This document shows, piece after piece, positions 49,411-62,310 of a stretch of 64,000 bases of DNA. Numbering within the stretch: the first letter of the stretch is position 1; every line of letters starts with the position of its first letter. Both the position numbers and the translations under genes were made by a program. Below the pieces are notes generated by a model that saw only the letters and a list, made by a program, of their open reading frames with translations, ran no database searches and was not told the DNA's origin. Source of the DNA: Escarpia spicata (lineage: Eukaryota; Annelida; Polychaeta; Sabellida; Siboglinidae); assembly GCA_963995525.1 (NCBI GenBank), contig OZ023205.1, positions 49,312,188 through 49,376,187 of the forward strand, given 5' to 3'.

Positions 49411-50099
49411 ACACATGTATTGATACAGTAAGTCAGAGGAAATAAACAAATCCTAACTTACGCAGCTACATTAATTTAGAAGTGTAACATATTTTAAGTT
49501 TGCGAAGTAAAAGTAGCCTGTGCTAAATTCCTCGTATGATTGGTTGAACGCCGCATCTCTTAGTTACATTTGAAAGTTCAGTCTTATTGAATTATCGTGT
49601 AACATTATTTAATTTGAATTTTGGCCCAGATTGTAGAACAAAACTTTGAAGGTGTTCTATGAATGACTTATTAAAATTAAGTGTCTTATTGTCGTGGGAT
49701 TGGCGCGTAAACGGGTGTAATTTATTGTTATCCGTATTCTAGTGCGTGTCGTGAAGTATATTTGAACAAGGTCAGCAATTTGGCGGAAGATATCGGGTTT
49801 ATTACTATGTCGTGTATGTGTTCTTTATTACGCAGTCGCGCGCCAAGCCCATCGCGATCGATATCGCAATAAACACCGACAACGGGATAACACAAAGGCA
49901 GCAGCAACTGGTCTTAGGCTCCACTTGTGAACGTCCTAAAGGAATGAATGACTGATGATAATGACAACAGTGTGTGGTCTTATATGGCGCTGGTGTCCGC
50001 CTAGACAAGGCACTTACTCCGTTATCATAGCGTGTGGTTTAGGTGCAGCTATTCTGTCCTTCCACCTTGTTCCCTGTAGGCCTATATGGGTGATGGTCA

Positions 50100-50440
50100 G
50101 GTCGAACCACACGCTCTGTTCTTTTTCTCCATTACTTCCTGTCAGCAGCCCCTCTCTCCATCTTTCATCCTCACCCGAACATCTCATGTCCCTCCTCACA
50201 CAGTCCTCCCGTCTCAATTGTGGACTTCCCACTTCTCCTGCGTCCTTGGTGTTACGCCGCCTCTGCTCTCTTTGCAAGTTTGTTTGCATTCATCCTTGCT
50301 AAGTGGCCTGTGCATCTCATATGGCTTCTCACAAGTCTTTCTGTAAGGCAACATTCCAACCCAACCACTTTCCGCAGGTCTGTAACCTCTTCCTCCGCCC
50401 TCTTTACTCTAATGCAACGCAGTTGGCTGTAGACGGAGAC
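50100..50440 (-). pseudogene. Non-LTR retrotransposon C-terminal fragment
   Basis: Minus strand gives RSHMRCTGHLARMNANKLAK and, after a frameshift near 50255, GSPQLRREDCVRRDMR with GEDERWREGLL. It is the same kind of terminal piece as 22780-22985 but diverged. Confidence 0.6.
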
Positions 50441-50574
50441 CATTGGCTCTGTTAATATAATAATATTGTATATAATAATATATATATAATAACATTATGA
50501 TACGTTTTTCCATTGCGATACATGAATAGGTTACACATGATAAAAGTGACCAACGGTGTCGTGTGCATGTGCGT

Positions 50575-51705
<1,131 letters not shown>

Positions 51706-51765
51706 CATCATCCCAAGCCAGAAGTGTGGTTACATACACTACCTCTAGATGTCCTACGCATTGTA

Positions 51766-52015
51766 TGAAAGTTAGCTAACCACATTCCCTTTGACTACGC
51801 CGTACCACCCGTGAGAACAGTGCAGACACCCGTCCGTACAAATAATTATACGTCTGCTGCTCAAACAGTCCACGGAGACCACCCAGAAGACCACTGGAAT
51901 TTGCCCGCAAATTATATTGGCTGAGCTTATAATCCGAGTTTCGGCAAGCGATCTGCCAGGGGGTACTGAGACCTATGTAATCAACAGCGCCCACTGGCGC
52001 GCGAAGATGCATGCA
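51766..52015. repeat. Dispersed repeat, second copy
   Basis: Matches parts of 38785-39200 (gagaacagtgcagacacc, ggctgagctt, ggggtactg, ggcgcgcgaagatgc) but lacks the middle section kept in the 55.9-kb copy. Confidence 0.65.
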
Positions 52016-52333
52016 CGCAGTCTCGTGTGTTTTTTCAGAAACACGACGACGACTACACGACAAGTATGTATGGCGGTTCGCATGACAAAGTTGATCACGT
52101 GTCATACAATCTTCTGCAGTTGAATTAGTATTACACATTCTTATCCTGCCGTTGAGCGTCGTAAGTTGTGCGACGTCAGAGCGTCTTGTGGAAAAGAGGG
52201 TCGCGGTGTTGTAATACTGGCACACCCTTGTTGCATTGCAGTGCTGTGAGTTCAACAATATGGTATCGCGTCATTGTGGACTGTTATTAATCATTAATGA
52301 CCCTGACAATATATCGAAAAAATTATTCTAAAT

Positions 52334-53045
52334 AATTCAGGGAAATGACTTTAGGAGGAAAGAAGTTAAACTTCGCCACCTCTTGTAAATACCTTGGGAA
52401 TGTCATTTGTGACTCGGAGATCACGTTACTGTCGGTCCCGTCTCAATTTGGGACGTAAAAGAACCGCTTAGGACGACAAGCACCCTGGCAGTGACCACCG
52501 TCAGTGCCAGCATAGAAAGGTCGGCTTGGCGATAATGTTCTGAAAGGCTGGTTAGCTGAATGAGACTTCATAAGATCATAACATTTTAACCACAATATAT
52601 ACAGACTAATTAGTTAATAGAACGTTGCCAAGTGCTGAAAACAACTAGGAACTAGGAACTTATCGGATGAAGCTGATATTCAAGCCAAAGAGATACTTCT
52701 TTGTGCCAAAAGTAACATGTTACGGCAAAAATGTCATTTTTGTTCTACTGCTGTCAAGAATAAGCTGTTTACTGCATATTTCAATAATTTTTATATGTGT
52801 GCGCTATGGGTTAATTTTCAGCAATTTATTGTTGCCTGTAACAATTCACACACAATATTGAAAAATCTGCCGATTAGATGTAGCGCTAGCCACATGTTTG
52901 CTACAGCTATTTTTAGCGTAATCACGAGGGTTAACAGGTCTGTTAATACAATTATTCAGAGTATTGTTATTAGCGACATATACAGTACTTCGCAGTTGCG
53001 GCATCAGTGGATCAAGGCTCTGTATCATTTAAAAATAAAAATAAA
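52334..53045 (+). pseudogene. Non-LTR reverse transcriptase C-terminal fragment
   Basis: Starts MTLGGKKLNFATSCKYLGNV, the block after the polymerase active site, then breaks. From about 52760 a second frame gives KNKLFTAYFNNFYMCALWVN and IRCSASHMFATAIFSV, then SQLRHQWIKALYH, matching C-termini of one non-LTR group. Simple ATT repeats and a polyadenylation-like AATAAA near 53163 follow. Confidence 0.65.
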
Positions 53046-53189
53046 TTAATATCCTATTTTTATTAACATATTTATTTTTTATCTTAATTTATTGATGATT
53101 CTATTTTATATGGATGTTTTTATCGATGCACTTTTTTCCAATATGGACACAATGTTTGTCTGAAATAAAAACATTATTATTATTATTAT

Positions 53190-53470
53190 AACCAATCAGA
53201 CGATAGGAATAAATAGTTAATCTGAAATATCCGTATTAATTATATTAAAGTATATTATCTAACCCCCAAACATAGCTATCTATGTTTGGGGGTTAGAGTA
53301 ATCGTTGGAACCAATCAGACGACTGGAATACATATTTTACGTGAAATATCATTATTCGTTACGGTTAAGGTTATTAGTATTACTATTTAGGGTTGGAGCC
53401 AGTTGTGATTAGGGTAATCGTTGGAACCAATCACATGATGGGAATAAAACTGGTTAAAGGGATTCTTTGA
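53190..53470. repeat. Satellite-like repeat with CCAATCAGACGA, locus 1
   Basis: Units of roughly 140 bp contain accaatcagacga-gggaat and gttaaggttatta. The same family is at 56460-56790. A perfect palindrome (17-bp arms, 53259-53275 and 53280-53296) sits inside. Confidence 0.8.
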
Positions 53471-53570
53471 GAATTTTAATCTCTTTGTAATGTACGCAAT
53501 TATTAGGTAATCCTGTTAATATGATTATTTCATGTAATTCTATGCCATTATTTCATTACAATTATGTTTT

Positions 53571-53610
53571 ATTAATCATTAATGACCCTGACAATATATC
53601 GAAAAAATTA
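53571..53610. repeat. 40-bp exact repeat of 52286-52325
   Basis: attaatcattaatgaccctg and the following 20 bases are identical at both places, about 1.28 kb apart on the same strand. The retrotransposon fragment lies between them. Confidence 0.85.
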
Positions 53611-53710
53611 CTCTGCGTACGCGGAGTTTCTACTTTGGGCCCACTTTCACGATCCGTATAAGGCATGAATATTCGGGACTGTCCGTCAGACTTCGATTAG
53701 CTACGCAGAG
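53611..53710. mobile_element. 100-bp foldback element flanked by TTA
   Basis: The left end CTCTGCGTA and right end TACGCAGAG are exact inverses. Both are flanked by TTA (53608-53610 and 53711-53713), the target type of PIF/Harbinger elements. Too short to code. Confidence 0.5.
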
Positions 53711-54147
53711 TTAATAGATGCAAAAAATACGTCATCAACATGTGTGTATATGGATTAGCCACCGCCATGCGAATGAGTCGTGACCAATAAAATTATCAAA
53801 ATGAAACGTGGACCAGCTGCTGTTTATGTCAGAGATTCAGCAAAGAAAATATATGGAATAAACGGAGAACTTAGGGACAGTTCATGACAGACGGATTGAT
53901 TTAAAAGAAAAAACTCCATGCACGAAGCCGCCGATATCATATTGAATGATTGGCATTGTTTTTATTGGAATATAAAACCATGGTACTATCATATTCCTTT
54001 TTCACTAGGTGCATCTGGCTATAAATTTAGAAGTGAAGTTTTAATGAAACGTTTAAATAACAGAAACTTACTGAAGCCGATAAACATTCAATAATTAAAC
54101 CATTTTTATTTGCACCATAAAACCAGCTGCTATTTTCATAAGCAATA

Positions 54148-54430
54148 TAAATACATTATACATCACTAAAGTAACTTACGGTATTGAAATAGGATAGGTA
54201 GTTATGTACTTTGCTATCTACATAAGGTTTACTTTGTTTGAAAAATGTAGATCTATAAAGAGCATAACATTATTGGCGACAAAATATTATAAATACATTA
54301 TGCATCACTAAGGTAATTTGTGTTATTAAAATAGGATAGGTGGCTATGTATTTTCCTATCTACATAAAGTTTAATTTTAATTTGAAAAAATGTAGATCTA
54401 TAAAGAGCATAACATTATTGTCGACAAAAT
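54148..54430. repeat. Two tandem copies of a 140-bp unit
   Basis: aaatgtagatctataaagag and gcataacattattg recur about 145 bp apart with the surrounding text. 53720-54147 and 54430-55059 are AT-rich without a supported gene. Confidence 0.85.
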
Positions 54431-55059
54431 ATTAAAATATATTGCATCAGAATAAAAACATGTTTTATTTTGTACTGGGAGTGTAATAACTATTTGTTCT
54501 GCCCATCATTTAGAGTAAAATATATTGAATATGTTTCTGTCGAACTCCTGTTTCGATAACAAATAAAATGGCCATTGTATGATGGAAATAAAGTTATACA
54601 ATTACAAAACTGTAAAAAGTAATGCATATTTTAAAACACTGTTTTCAGTCATCATTGGTGTATTTAGCTCAAGAAGATCCCTAAAACACTACTCCCAGTA
54701 TAGTTCACTTAACACAAACTTGTTTCAATTTTTTTTAAAGAATATGCTGTAGAACACAATCCAAACATGATGAGCATAAGAAAGCATATTATGTTTTATT
54801 ACATTTATTATGTACTCCTACTTTGCAACATAATGACGGGATGGTGTGCATTTGGATGCACAAATTGATCGGTTGCACAAATCCATTTGAAACGTGGTGA
54901 TGTACATATTTCCACACGGAACTAATATGGCAGAACAAAGTCATACATCTTCTTCATTACTGTGTAAGTTAACATAGTGTCCTATCAATAGCACTGCTAT
55001 GCATTTGTCGCAACTTTTAATTTGTTTCTGCATAATTACCTGTATGCATTGGTCATATG

Positions 55060-55191
55060 CAGTGCACTCCACATAACTCGAACTCACCTAAGTGAATTTT
55101 CGCTAAGTTAAGTCAATCTTTTCCTCGGTCCAGGGCGAAGGTCCCAATAAGGGGAACTTCTGATAAGTTTCTAGTTATCCAGATTGCACTG
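55060..55191. mobile_element. pogo/Tigger-like MITE
   Basis: The left end CAGTGCACTCCACATAACTC and the inverted right end CAGTGCAATCTGGATAACTA match well, and the right end abuts TA. The cagt-ataactcgaa pattern is typical of pogo-like Tc1/mariner elements. 132 bp, no ORF. Confidence 0.6.
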
Positions 55192-55911
55192 TATATTTTC
55201 CTTTATTCTTGCTCTAATAATTCATGTTGTATATAATTATATATATGGACCATTCTCGTGAAAAGTGTACAGTAACGGTAAAGTTAATGTCAAAAATAAA
55301 TGTTTATTTTGTTTTAGCGAGTACTATTATTATGAAATGTGCTATTCACATGAAGCAGCGCAACTTAATCTGATCTATTATTAGATTACACAAATATATA
55401 AATTCATGGATAAAAACTGATGTATATTAGAGTGCAGATCTGCTGGTATGCAAAATTCGTACATCGCAAAATTCCGTGGCAACATGGTATTGTGTACTGT
55501 TTAACAAACCTAAAACGTTTACATTGAATAATGACATGCCAGCCAGGTTTACTAACAATCGTAGCTGTAGCATTAAAAACAGTCTGTGAACGTACGAATC
55601 GAATTTTTATGTTTCGGTTCAACTAAGTGCGGAAACGGGGACTTTTCAAAAACGGCTGACTGGAATTTGGAAAGGCAAGACTCGTAGACACACATACCCA
55701 AATCCCAGAGTTAGGCAAAAAAAGGACATCCACGACCAGGTTAATCATCTTGCTATGGTTGCATATACTTATATTTTAGTGTGCATTTTCGTTCACTGCA
55801 TGTCATATATTGGACAATGCAGTTTTACTAACTAGAAAGGCGAGACTCTTGCCTAAGGCTATGTTAGTTACTGTAGTAGAGGCTCGACAGACTCAGTGAC
55901 AGTCCCAGGGG

Positions 55912-56125
55912 TCATCATCGCAAGCCAGGGCTGTTTGCCATGCAAAACTAGCCCTGCTGATCCCTTACGCGAAGTGCGGAAGTTAGCTGAGTCAAACTAG
56001 TAATTGACTTCGCCAGTCGCGACTTGAAGACGGATAAACAACTTCTGGGAATCCCAATATACAATGACCCGTTCGCCCATTAGCACGAGCAGCTTATCGG
56101 TATTGTGTATTCGAATAATTGACCG
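55912..56125. repeat. Dispersed repeat, third copy
   Basis: Nearly identical to 38737-38985 (gccatgcaaaacta, cgcccattagcacgagcagc) except for a deletion of about 40 bp. 55200-55900 has no other feature. Confidence 0.8.
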
Positions 56126-56459
56126 GTCTTTCTGTGGGTCACTGCGCGACCATGAATATTCATTATACTCGGCCTGCGGAATTAATCATCCACGTGGCAA
56201 CAAGCTCAAAATGATTCGCGTAAACACAATTGTTTATCGGCTTTTTGCGCAGATAACACCCATATTATGCATAAACATGCTAGACATAAGTAGCTGAGAA
56301 AGTACTTATGGGAAATTAATACGTTTTGATACGGTACACCTCGAATGCATATTAGCTTACAAAGAATCCCTTTAATGTGAAATGTCATTATTCATATATT
56401 TATTGTTATTAGTTATGGCTAGAGTAAGCTATGGTGTGTTAGAATTATATATATTGCAT

Positions 56460-56790
56460 AATCGTTATACTCAATCAGACGATGGGAATAAATAGTTAGT
56501 GTGAGATGGCCTTATTAATTATGTTAAGGTTATTATCATTACCAGTGGTTGGAGTTAGGGTAATTGTTGGAACCAATCAGACGACGAGAACAAATATTTA
56601 ATGTGAAATGCCATTATTCATTAGGGTTAAGATTATTATAATTAGTTATGATTGGAGTCACTTATGATCGGGGCTAGGGTAATAGCTGGAACGAATCAGA
56701 TGACGGTAATAAATAGTTAGTGTGAAATGTCATTGTTAATTAGATGATTACTTGTGGTTGGAGTCAGCTATGGTTGGGGTTGGTAATTGC
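56460..56790. repeat. Satellite-like repeat with CCAATCAGACGA, locus 2
   Basis: About 2.5 units of the same family as 53190-53470, with the order ccaatcagacga, aaatagttagtgtgaaatg, ggttattat. 56800-57480 is without a supported gene. Confidence 0.8.
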
Positions 56791-57544
56791 TCGGTTTGTT
56801 TATGGTTACGGTTAAGCTTTCAACGATTACACCGACGACCTCACCGTATGTATATATTTATGAAGTAATACATCAAAATATCTGTTTCATTTTACTAACA
56901 TAGATCTATCCAACCAGTAATTACACTGACATGATTATATGATTAAGCCTACAGTGGTTTATTTAGGATCTCCGGGGAACAACGCCTTACATAAGCCGAC
57001 TAGGTGCGTGCATGACCCTAACGTGTGTGATCACGTGTCACCGCTATGCCATGTAAATGCGGATATCTAGGTCCGTGAATATACCGTCTTTTTCGTTTTG
57101 AAATTTGCGAACGAAAAAGGAAAAAGCAAACAATGTTCGTTTTTCGTTTTCATATTTGAAGTACAAAAAAGGATTACAATCTACTATTCAAAAACAAAAT
57201 AACGATCAAACAAATCGTTTTTCATTTTCACTGCACCAGAACGGAAAACGAAATACGACCGCAGCCAGCGCCACTCGTTTTTCGTTTTTGCACTTAGGAA
57301 GCTTCGGCTGCCTTACCGTTTCGGTTAGGCGGCAAAAATCGGTGGCTTCGACTGGACAATTCGGTGCAGTTCATATCGCCCATTACCCGGTAGAAGGAAC
57401 TCAAATGGAAGTCTGTTAGCTACATTACAAGTTTGACCAGCTATCGAGAGAAGAGGCGTCGAACCATGCACCAACGACATCGTGACACTTATTACATATC
57501 TATGGGTTCGACGGGCGAAATGGACAGGCTTGATCGCCATGACT

Positions 57545-58375
57545 TCAGGGTACGAGGGCAGAGGAGGAGGGTTAGTAGACAGGGATGACAAGGGCAGAGG
57601 AGGAGGGACAGTAGACGGTGATGGCGAGGGCAGAGGAGGAGGGTTAGTAGACGGTGATGACGAGGGCAACGGAGGAGGGATAGTAGAAAGGGGTGACGAG
57701 GGCAAAGGAGGACGAATAGTAGACAGAGATGACGATGGCAGAGGAGGAGGGTTAGTAGACAGTGATGACGAGGGCAAAGGAGGACGAATAGTAGACAGAG
57801 ATGACTATGGCAGAGGAGGAGGGACAGTAGACGGTGATGACGAGGGCAGAGGAGGAGGGTTAGTAGACAGTGATGACGAGGGCAAAGGAGAACGAATAGT
57901 AGACAGAGATGACGATGGCAGAGGAGGAGGGACAGTAGACGGTGATTACGAGGGCAGAGGAGGAGGGTTAGTAGACAGTGATGACGAGGGCAAAGGAGGA
58001 GGGTTAGTAGACAATGAGGACGAGGACAGAGGAGGATGGATAGTAGACGACGTGGACGATGGCAGAGGAGGAGGGTTAGTAGACAGTGATGACGAGGGCA
58101 GAGGAGGAGGGTTAGTAGACAGTGGTGACGAGGGCAGAGGAGGAGGGATAGTAGACAGTGGTGACGAGGGCAGAGGAAGATGATTAGTAGACAGTGATGA
58201 CGAGGGCAGAGGAGGAGGGTTAGTAGACAGTGATGACGAGGGCAGAGGAGGAGGGTTAGTTGACAGTGATGACGAGGGCCAGAGGAGGAGGGATAGTAGA
58301 CGATGATAACAAGGGCAGAGGAGGAGGGATAGTAGACGATGAGGACGATGGCAGAAGAGTAGGGTTAGTAGACAG
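57545..58375. repeat. 36-bp minisatellite, about 23 copies
   Basis: Units carry gacagtgatgacgagggcag then aggaggagggttagta. The plus strand is strongly purine-rich. The period is a multiple of three, so both strands have long open frames (SDDEGRGGGLVD and PPPLPSSSLSTN repeats). The plus frame has no domain or splice support and stops at 58183. Confidence 0.95.
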
Positions 58376-58991
58376 TGGGAAAGAACATATCAGTGACGAG
58401 GGAACGAAATTCGCATTGGGTGGGGGGGAGCAAACGGAGCTTCACTTCAGGACCACTGAAACATTTTCGCCGCCGCATACCTTCACATCTTCCTTGTGGC
58501 TGTCTCGGTTTGTTCGTCGATTGTGACTTCGGAAGACGGGAGGGGGGACGTGAGGGGAGGGGCTGTTGAACATTTTTCCCCCTGCGCCGCTGTAACTTCA
58601 CCTTCTCTGCTGTGTCGATGTGAACTCATAGCGTCCGAACAAACACGGGGGGACAGTGCTGTTGAAAAACAAATTACGTGGCGCCGCTGCAGTCAATTTA
58701 CTTTCTTCAGCTTCTCTCCGATGTCTCAGGTCAAATTATGACATCCGAACACAGGGGGGGGGGTACTTCGGAATTTTATTTTTCCACCGCACACCTTTCA
58801 CAGTCCAAAAAAATCCACATTAATCGTCTCATAAATTTACATTTCCACCTGCTATTGACTCTCGCCACAAAAACAAACATTCACTCTCACATTTAATAGG
58901 GTGGGGGAAGAACCGTATGTATGCCCCCCAGAGATTTTCCAAGGGGCAGCTGCCCCCTGCCCCCTGCCCCCTGGTCCCGCGTCCCGCGTCT

Positions 58992-59354
58992 ATGGAACAT
59001 ATTGAAGATAGGTCAGTTGACGTTAAATTAAATATCGACGATTTACCGGACTGCGATGATAGTGATGATGACAGAACTAGAACAAGTCACGAAGTTGTTG
59101 AAATTACTCGCAATGAAACAGTACACAGAGATTATGATGATGGTGATGATGATGATGATGATCTAATGAGCAATCCGCCACTATTCCCGAACGAAATATT
59201 TTCACATATCATACATATGACATTCGCATCCGATTTGACAATGTTAGGCACCGTAAATCGCGTGTCTGTAACTTTCAGGGAATTAGCAGCTCTTCACCTG
59301 ACAACCGGTTTTTCTCGACCACGCGATTACATATTTAGTCTACTTTATCAGTAG
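58992..59354 (+). CDS. Short single-exon ORF with F-box-like motif
   Basis: ATG at 58992 (MEHIEDRSVDVKLNIDDL) opens 120 codons ending at 59354. Residues 10-65 are acidic and probably disordered, with a run of Asp (YDDGDDDDDD). Residues about 69-105 read LFPNEIFSHIIHMTFASDLT then VNRVSVTFRELAAL, which fits the F-box pattern (LP.EI...I......DL..L..V...F..LA). F-box proteins bring substrates to SCF ubiquitin ligases through Skp1; that role is inferred here. An open frame extends upstream to 58917 through a ccccctg repeat, so the later ATG is preferred. It could be a fragment of a larger or retroposed gene. Confidence 0.45.
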   Translation: MEHIEDRSVDVKLNIDDLPDCDDSDDDRTRTSHEVVEITRNETVHRDYDDGDDDDDDLMSNPPLFPNEIFSHIIHMTFASDLTMLGTVNRVSVTFRELAALHLTTGFSRPRDYIFSLLYQ

Positions 59355-61030
59355 CATTGAACTTTGCTTCTGATTGCGACAGTATTGTGAGCATCAAAAG
59401 ACGGATGCGGGAGGCCCGTCCAGGAAGTGGTTTAGTTTGTTGGGTACGAGAGTTATTGTAAGGACATTCCCAATGGTACAAAGTCTGGCTCACTCTGGCA
59501 GTTGAGTCTTTCGGTTGGTATAGGGTAACTGATATTCTTTAACGACGCATGTGATCAGATCAGGCAGTGGTGATGATGCGTTTTAGGAACAATCAGTTCG
59601 CCCTTTTTTATCAGGGAGAGCATATATTTATTGTTTGCTATTATTGTGATAATTTCCAATAATGGATATTTCAACTATGTATCATTTGTAGAGCAAGACC
59701 TTTTTATTATAATGTGTGGTGTCTATCCACGTAGTTTAGTGTGCGTAAGTTCATAATGACGAAGTCGTTTTTTGTTTTTGTTTTTGTTTTGTCTCGATTG
59801 ATGCACGACTAGTGCAATAGTAATCTCGTCACTTTGTGACATTATTTATTTTCAGACATGAATATGCTAATAATGACAGTAGCACTTAGGCTTACAATTT
59901 GGTGATGTCAGAACATACCTCAGGGTAGTGTAGTTATCAACAGTTTACGTTGATAGAATACTACGAAATAAAATGCACTGTTTCTATCTGAGTGGAAAGT
60001 GTTACTCTTTAATTTATCATGATTACGCTCAAGATCATTACTAAAACATAATAGGCTTATCATTGTAGATGTGCAAGGAGTCAGAGAGTTGGTGGAGCTG
60101 CTAGTCAAATCAGTTTGCAATGTGTGTCACATTGTGTTTATTTCAGGTAGGCTATTTGTGTGACTATTTTATCGTCAACGTGAATGGTGTCTGCACATGT
60201 TCTGATTATAAGGTCATCTGAAGAATTGCGAAATGGACGATATGGAAAACACGGACGAAATGGATCAAGTCCACAAGAAATCCACGTAATCCACGAAATC
60301 CACGAAATCCACGAAATCGACTAAATTCACATGAAATTTCTACGTTATTACATTATTATTACAAAAATATTACAGTACCTGGCAGGAGGTTTATTACATT
60401 ATTGGTTGATTATATTACAGTATCGGGCACTTATTACATTTTCGGTTGATTTTATTACAGTATCAGGCACTTATTACATTATCAGTCGATTATTACAGTA
60501 TCGGTTGTAACAACGTGTACGAGCGTTGTGTTGACTAACTGTTGGCAGTAAAATATATTACGATTTCTGCCTTGGCCTTGGTATTTGAAAGAAGATTCTT
60601 CAGTGAAAATTTTTAGATTATAGAGGTATTTTCGATGCGCTGATACGTTTTCCTCTTTCATCCTTTAAATATAATACAAAATAAAATGGCCGAGTAATGG
60701 TCCTTATACAAAGACCACAAACACAGAATCCGCAGAAATTGACTTACGCCACTAATTGATTGAATAAACATGGAGCATCGCGGCAAACCATCTCATTTTT
60801 ATAAGTTAGTATTTTTGCACCATCAGCAGATTTGACAGAAACATAGATCTACAGCAATTGCTGATTCAACGACGTTTCACGGTGTTTACGTGGGTTAGTC
60901 ATTCCAGAATGCTAAACATAAACTAATAACGGTGATACAAGTACAGTTATCTCCGAGTAACTGAGACCACGAAGGTGTTAAGGCGTGCACGGATGGCGAA
61001 ACTTGTGATTAATCGCTTAGGCAGTATACC
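59355..61030. other. Non-coding stretch with short tandem repeats
   Basis: A 10-bp tandem repeat (atccacgaaa) lies at about 60270-60320, and three units of about 55-60 bp (ttattacatta-ggttgatta-attacagtatc-ggcac) at about 60375-60510. No gene is seen. Confidence 0.6.
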
Positions 61031-61036
61031 CTATTA

Positions 61037-61058
61037 CATATATATATATATATATATA
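61037..61058 (+). promoter_or_regulatory. TATA run upstream of the fibrinogen-related gene
   Basis: A (TA)n run about 120-140 bp before the ATG at 61178. It could serve as a TATA element but may be only a microsatellite. Confidence 0.25.
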
Positions 61059-61177
61059 GGACAGACCTTGGCGTGGACAGATAAAGTCGCCACAGCTACA
61101 ATGGCGGTAGCGGCGTGAGAACTTCACCAACTCGACTTGAGAATTCGCAATTTGACAAAAGCAGAACTTCTGAGAAA

Positions 61178-61262
61178 ATGACCCAATTTGGGTTCTACAC
61201 CAGCTGCTTGTTGGTCGTATGTCTGCTGGAAGTTGGTCCTCGAGCGTGCAGTGCCGAACGAA
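61178..61262 (+). CDS. Fibrinogen-related protein, signal-peptide exon
   Basis: ATG at 61178 (gaaaATGA). The exon encodes MTQFGFYTSCLLVVCLLEVG and PRACSAER. Residues 5-19 are hydrophobic and a small-residue cleavage site is plausible after CSA. The donor A|GTGAGT follows 61262 in phase 1, which matches the acceptor at 62173. The protein is therefore secreted. Confidence 0.75.
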
Positions 61263-62172
61263 GTGAGTACTATGAACGAACGAATGAATGAATGAATCTT
61301 TCTATTATCGGATATGACACTCCCTATGTATATATGTTAAATAGAGAAAGATAAGCAATAATAGAAGTAATAATGTGACCTACATACACGCATATGCCTA
61401 GGAAACTCTACCAACTAAATACTGAAATAAAAGGCATTGGTTACAGTTGGAACACACGTTTAACATAAACATATGCCATGCAAAACTATCGGACGATTTC
61501 GACAAAGGTCTAACAAATACACGCACCATCAAAAATTTACATTTGTAGTTTAATATTACTACGTTGCAAGCACGTCGCTGAAATATATGCACAATGATAA
61601 GAGAGGGAGGAGGGAACGAGGGAGTTGGGGAGAATGGGAGTAGGGATAGAGGAGGGGATGTATTGGGAGACAAGGAAGGATGACGAAGGAGTGGAGGACT
61701 TATGGCACAAGGAACGAGTGGGTAAAAATGAAAGGAATTACAGCACGGACGAACGAAGGGAGTCAGGCGAAAGGCAACAAACATGAAGACGATTGGCTCG
61801 ATACATCAGACGCTCTAGTACATCAACTCTCCAATTCTGATTTCTACCTTACATATATCGGCTCATCAACCAGCACACACTTTGTTCGTCGAGGCTAACA
61901 CTTTGTCTGTGATTATCGCCGTCTTCTGAAAACGCCGCAGATCGTTAGCTTCAGCGCGCTTACATTACACGGTCCACTTGTTGGATTTGCATAAGTAAAA
62001 CAAGTTTCTTGTCGTGAACACTTAGTGCATTACTTAGTTTTGTAACGAAATCCCTAAACGTTTAACACCAAAGCAATAAGAACATCAAAAAGATCGCTCT
62101 AGGATTTGACATTGGTGAATTAAGACAATAATATTAAGAGTAAACTTTGAACGACACAACACATGTTTGCAG

Positions 62173-62306
62173 ACGATTCGTTACCGGCAAATTGTGCAGA
62201 AATAGAGAATGACGGTGCGAACACAGATGGCGTCTACACCATCTACCAGAGCGGTCAGCCACTGCAAGTTTACTGCGACCTCACGACAGACGGAGGTGGT
62301 TGGACG
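62173..62306 (+). CDS. Fibrinogen-related domain, first exon
   Basis: The acceptor is tttgcag ending at 62172, entry phase 1; the donor ACG|GTGAGA follows 62306, phase 0. It reads SLPANCAEIENDGANTDGVY, TIYQSGQPLQVYCDL and TTDGGGWT, the N-terminal block of fibrinogen C-terminal domains such as those of ficolins, tenascins and invertebrate FREPs. The Cys pair in ANCAE and VYCDL is the conserved first disulphide. Members often bind glycans in innate immunity. The rest of the domain is not found up to 64000 and must lie to the right. Confidence 0.88.
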
Positions 62307-62310
62307 GTGA

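Noticed and set aside
57482..58183. 233-residue plus-strand ORF with DDEGRGGG repeats
   Set aside because: It is the translation of the 36-bp minisatellite; the opposite strand is equally open.
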